Under the pieces are notes generated by a model that searched no databases, was not told where the DNA came from, and saw nothing but the letters and a program-made list of their open reading frames with translations. DNA of 41,120 nt, from NCBI GenBank assembly GCA_017415185.1, contig JAFQHZ010000010.1, positions 1 through 41,120 on the forward strand, written 5' to 3'. The DNA comes from Candidatus Gastranaerophilales bacterium (GTDB taxonomy: Bacteria > Cyanobacteriota > Vampirovibrionia > Gastranaerophilales > Gastranaerophilaceae). Position 1 is the first letter of the stretch. The number at the start of each line of letters is the position of its first letter. This document shows positions 39,174-41,120 of this stretch, piece after piece. Both the position numbers and the translations under genes were made by a program.

Positions 39174-39998
39174 ATGAGTCAGACAGTAGACATTGATTCA
39201 TATAAAAAAATAAATAGACTTTCAGACGAAGAATTAAATGCCCTTTGGGAAAAATATTTAGAAGATAAGTCAAATAAAGCGGTTAGAGACAAATTAATTG
39301 TGCAATATATCTATCTTGCAAGATATGTTGTTGGAAGAATTAAGGTTAATTTACCGCCAAGTTTTTCTTTTGAAGATATTGTTTCTTTCGGGATTGAAGG
39401 TCTTATTGATGCAATTGAAAAATATCACCCTTCAAAAGGCGCAAAGTTTGAATCTTATGCTCTTATGAGAATTAGAGGTTCAATTATTGATAAAATTCGT
39501 TCTTCTGATTGGCTTCCAAGAACTTTAAGAAGAAAAATCAAAGAAGTTAAAATTGCAACTGAAAGATTAAAACAACAAATTGGACGTGCACCAACAACAA
39601 AAGAAGTTGCTGAAGTTATGGGGCTTCCAGAAGAAAAAATTGTTGAAATAATGTCTAGCGATGTTAGCGTTAATTCAATTTACGATAAAAAAGGAACTGG
39701 CGAAGATAGTGTTGAAATAATTGATACAATTGAAGACGAAAATTCAACTCGTCCTGAAGATGCCCTTGAAAAAGTCGACGCCAAAAAAGAATTAGAACAA
39801 GCTCTTAAAAAGCTTCCTGAAAGAGAAAGAACCCTTTTGGTGTTCTATTATCACGAAAATATGACATTAAAAGAAATTGGCGAAGCAATTAATGTTTCCG
39901 AGTCTCGTGTTTGTCAGCTTCATGCGCAAGCAATTATGAAATTAAGAAACATTTTAAGTTCAAACAGAAGCGAAAGACTTAATAAATCTATAATTTAA
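39174..39998 (+). CDS. fliA: FliA/WhiG-family RNA polymerase sigma factor
   Basis: The product is 274 aa. Region 2: LIVQYIYLARYVVGRIKVNLPPSFSFEDIVSFGIEGLIDAIEKY, with YALMRIRGSIIDKIRSSDWLPRTLRRK, which is the FliA/WhiG form of region 2.3-3. Region 3: IGRAPTTKEVAEVMGLPEEK. Region 4: ALKKLPERERTLLVFYYHENMTLKEIGEAINVSESRVCQLHAQA. It directs late flagellar (and sometimes other motility) promoters. With fliD at 25492 it shows that the organism makes flagella. The Shine-Dalgarno is weak (GGGGAAA, far upstream). No anti-sigma FlgM gene is adjacent. Confidence 0.88.
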   Translation: MSQTVDIDSYKKINRLSDEELNALWEKYLEDKSNKAVRDKLIVQYIYLARYVVGRIKVNLPPSFSFEDIVSFGIEGLIDAIEKYHPSKGAKFESYALMRIRGSIIDKIRSSDWLPRTLRRKIKEVKIATERLKQQIGRAPTTKEVAEVMGLPEEKIVEIMSSDVSVNSIYDKKGTGEDSVEIIDTIEDENSTRPEDALEKVDAKKELEQALKKLPERERTLLVFYYHENMTLKEIGEAINVSESRVCQLHAQAIMKLRNILSSNRSERLNKSII

Positions 39999-39999
39999 T

Positions 40000-40027
40000 T
40001 TGCCCCAAAATACCTTTGTGCTAGAAT
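40000..40027 (+). promoter_or_regulatory. Promoter for tpiA
   Basis: TTGCCC (40000-40005), 16-bp spacer, extended -10 TGC-TAGAAT (40022-40027). It shows TAGAAT used as a -10 in this genome, which supports the same reading in the pseudopilin leaders. Confidence 0.55.
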
Positions 40028-40060
40028 AACTCTTGTAAGTAAATTTTAAGGAGTTATATT

Positions 40061-40834
40061 ATGGCAAGAAGACCAATTATTGCTGGTAACTGGAAAATGC
40101 ACAACAATAAAGCTGCTGCAAGAGAATTAATGGATGGCATAAACTATGGAATTTCTAAATTAGATGCTTCAAAAATGCCTGAAGTTGTAGTAGCTCCAAC
40201 TTATACTGCTTTATGGCAAGTTTATGAATTAATTAAAAATGAACCAAAAGTAGCCCTTGCTGCTCAAAACGTTAATCCAAATCCAAAAGGCGCATATACA
40301 GGGGAAATCTCTCTTGAAATGTTGGCTGATTTTAATGTTAAATTTGTTATTATTGGACACAGCGAACGTCGCCAAATGTTCAATGAAACTGATGAATTTA
40401 TTAATCAAAAAGCAATTGCAATTTTAAATGCTGGTTTAATTCCAATTATTTGTTGTGGTGAAACACTTGAACAAAGAGAAGCTGGCGTTACTGACGCTCA
40501 TTTAGAAGCTCAAATTACAAAAGCATTAGCTGGAATTTCAGCAGACGACGTTGCAAAATCTGTTATTGCTTATGAACCAATTTGGGCAATTGGAACTGGA
40601 AAATCTTGTGATGCTGTTGAAGCAAATAGAACAATTGGCGAAATTAGAAAAGTTGTTGCTAAATTGTATTCTCAAGATGTTGCAGATAAAATCAGAATTC
40701 TTTACGGCGGTTCTGTAAAACCTTCAACAATTGTTGAACAAATGGCTCAGCCAGAAATCGATGGCGGCTTAATTGGTGGAGCTTCATTGGAAGCAGAAAG
40801 CTTTGTTGCATTAATTGAAGGCGCTATGCAATAA
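40061..40834 (+). CDS. tpiA: Triosephosphate isomerase
   Basis: The product is 257 aa. It interconverts dihydroxyacetone phosphate and glyceraldehyde-3-phosphate in glycolysis. GNWKMH near residue 9 (Asn, Lys), catalytic His in IIGHSERR, catalytic Glu in AYEPIWAIGTGK, loop 7 ILYGGSVKP and GLIGGASLE are all present. AAGGAG site before the ATG, own promoter, and terminator after. Ordinary. Confidence 0.97.
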   Translation: MARRPIIAGNWKMHNNKAAARELMDGINYGISKLDASKMPEVVVAPTYTALWQVYELIKNEPKVALAAQNVNPNPKGAYTGEISLEMLADFNVKFVIIGHSERRQMFNETDEFINQKAIAILNAGLIPIICCGETLEQREAGVTDAHLEAQITKALAGISADDVAKSVIAYEPIWAIGTGKSCDAVEANRTIGEIRKVVAKLYSQDVADKIRILYGGSVKPSTIVEQMAQPEIDGGLIGGASLEAESFVALIEGAMQ

Positions 40835-40851
40835 GATTTTTTATTGATTTT

Positions 40852-40878
40852 AAAAGAGGCTCGTTGAGCCTCTTTTTT
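40852..40878 (+). terminator. Rho-independent terminator after tpiA
   Basis: AAAAGAGGCT (40852-40861) pairs with AGCCTCTTTT (from 40867) across a 5-nt loop, followed by T's. Confidence 0.92.
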
Positions 40879-40912
40879 AATACTTCAAAATATTCAATTT
40901 CTCAAAATCAAC

Positions 40913-40955
40913 TTGAAATATATATATATATATTAGAATGCTCCTCAAAGGAGTA
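40913..40955 (+). promoter_or_regulatory. Pseudopilin leader: (TA)7 promoter tract and SD hairpin
   Basis: TTGAAA (40913-40918), (TA)7 plus T, TAGAAT (40934-40939): spacer 15 bp. TGCTCC (40939-40944) pairs with GGAGTA (40950-40955), covering the AAGGAG site. Compared with the leader at 3050, the third base pair from the loop changes from T-G to C-G, so pairing is kept. Confidence 0.55.
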
Positions 40956-40963
40956 TAGTTTTC

Positions 40964-41120
40964 ATGATAAAAAAATCTTTAACCCCTGCCTTCACCATGG
41001 CAGAAGCAACATTAGTTATGACAATCCTCGGTATCATAGCAACAATCATGATAACAACCCTAAAACCTGCAGAATTTAAAGAAAAAGCCCTTAAAACCCT
41101 ATACAAAAAAGTCCTCTCTG
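40964..41120 (+). CDS. Pseudopilin-like protein, N-terminal part (runs off window)
   Basis: 52 codons are visible. MIKKSLTPA followed by FTMAEATLVMTILGIIATIM is a class III prepilin signal with Glu at mature position 5. The ATG lies 10 nt after AGGAG. The following LKPAEFKEKALKTLYKKVLS matches the helix that continues alpha-1 in such proteins. Third member of this family in the window (with 1-511 and 3101-3880). Confidence 0.8.
   Translation, partial: MIKKSLTPAFTMAEATLVMTILGIIATIMITTLKPAEFKEKALKTLYKKVLS

Noticed and set aside
40864-41079. 71-codon frame near the window end
   Set aside because: Runs across the tpiA terminator and the pseudopilin promoter and is out of frame with the clear prepilin signal at 40964.
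1-41120. CRISPR array or insertion sequence
   Set aside because: No regularly spaced direct repeats and no transposase reading frame were seen.

Overview
The window is AT-rich chromosomal DNA from a flagellated, Gram-negative-type gut bacterium. The best guess is a member of Candidatus Gastranaerophilales (Melainabacteria/Vampirovibrionia, the non-photosynthetic sister group of Cyanobacteria). This is an inference from gene style, not a search result. The supporting features are many pseudopilin-like proteins starting FTLAE/FTMAE, a CsaB-type pyruvyl transferase, FliD plus a FliA/WhiG sigma factor, several small proteins with an N-terminal 'NFKG/SFCG/NFGA' motif, and very low GC.

Layout. 1-5837: the end of a pseudopilin-like gene, an RluB/RsuA pseudouridine synthase, serS, a small secreted protein, a complete pseudopilin-like gene, yebC and a PiT-like membrane protein. 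5824-9761: a lineage-type hypothetical protein and a GlcF-like Fe-S protein on the minus strand. These diverge from a pair of zinc-type MDR dehydrogenases across a 24-bp gap that holds two overlapping -10 elements. 9818-10613: another NFG-motif protein, then tRNA-Phe preceded by a partial copy of its own 5' end and an inverted tRNA D-arm fragment, which looks like a recombination scar. 10614-14779: a restriction-modification island made of an HNH endonuclease and two different adenine methyltransferases. 14968-18209: two tandem paralogous EF-hand proteins of unknown function with a shared upstream element. 18311-25354: a B12-type radical SAM gene followed by a surface-polymer cluster (Rossmann domain, IspD/TarI-like cytidylyltransferase, SDR epimerase, CDP-glycerol-type transferase) facing a second transferase.

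25492-29976: fliD, an unusual GC-rich hairpin-rich spacer, rlmN with an apparent 1-nt frameshift, another lineage-type protein, and rpmI-rplT with a structured leader. 30020-34211 (minus): the operon csaB, a HisA-HisI-HisE triple fusion, hisD and a DUF374 acyltransferase. 34311-38539: a DUF805-type membrane protein, an SDR, a second radical SAM protein and zupT. 38592-41120: a small possible leader ORF, a secreted coiled-coil protein, a FliA-type sigma factor, tpiA and the start of another pseudopilin gene.

The signals most worth following are: a shared leader in front of both pseudopilin genes, with a variable (TA)n tract between promoter elements and a conserved hairpin over the ribosome site; a -10 box exactly 6 nt before the start codon in several genes, implying leaderless mRNAs; the twin-methylase restriction system beside a scarred tRNA-Phe; the tandem EF-hand paralogs; the three-step histidine fusion enzyme; and the rlmN frameshift that removes its methyl-carrying cysteine.
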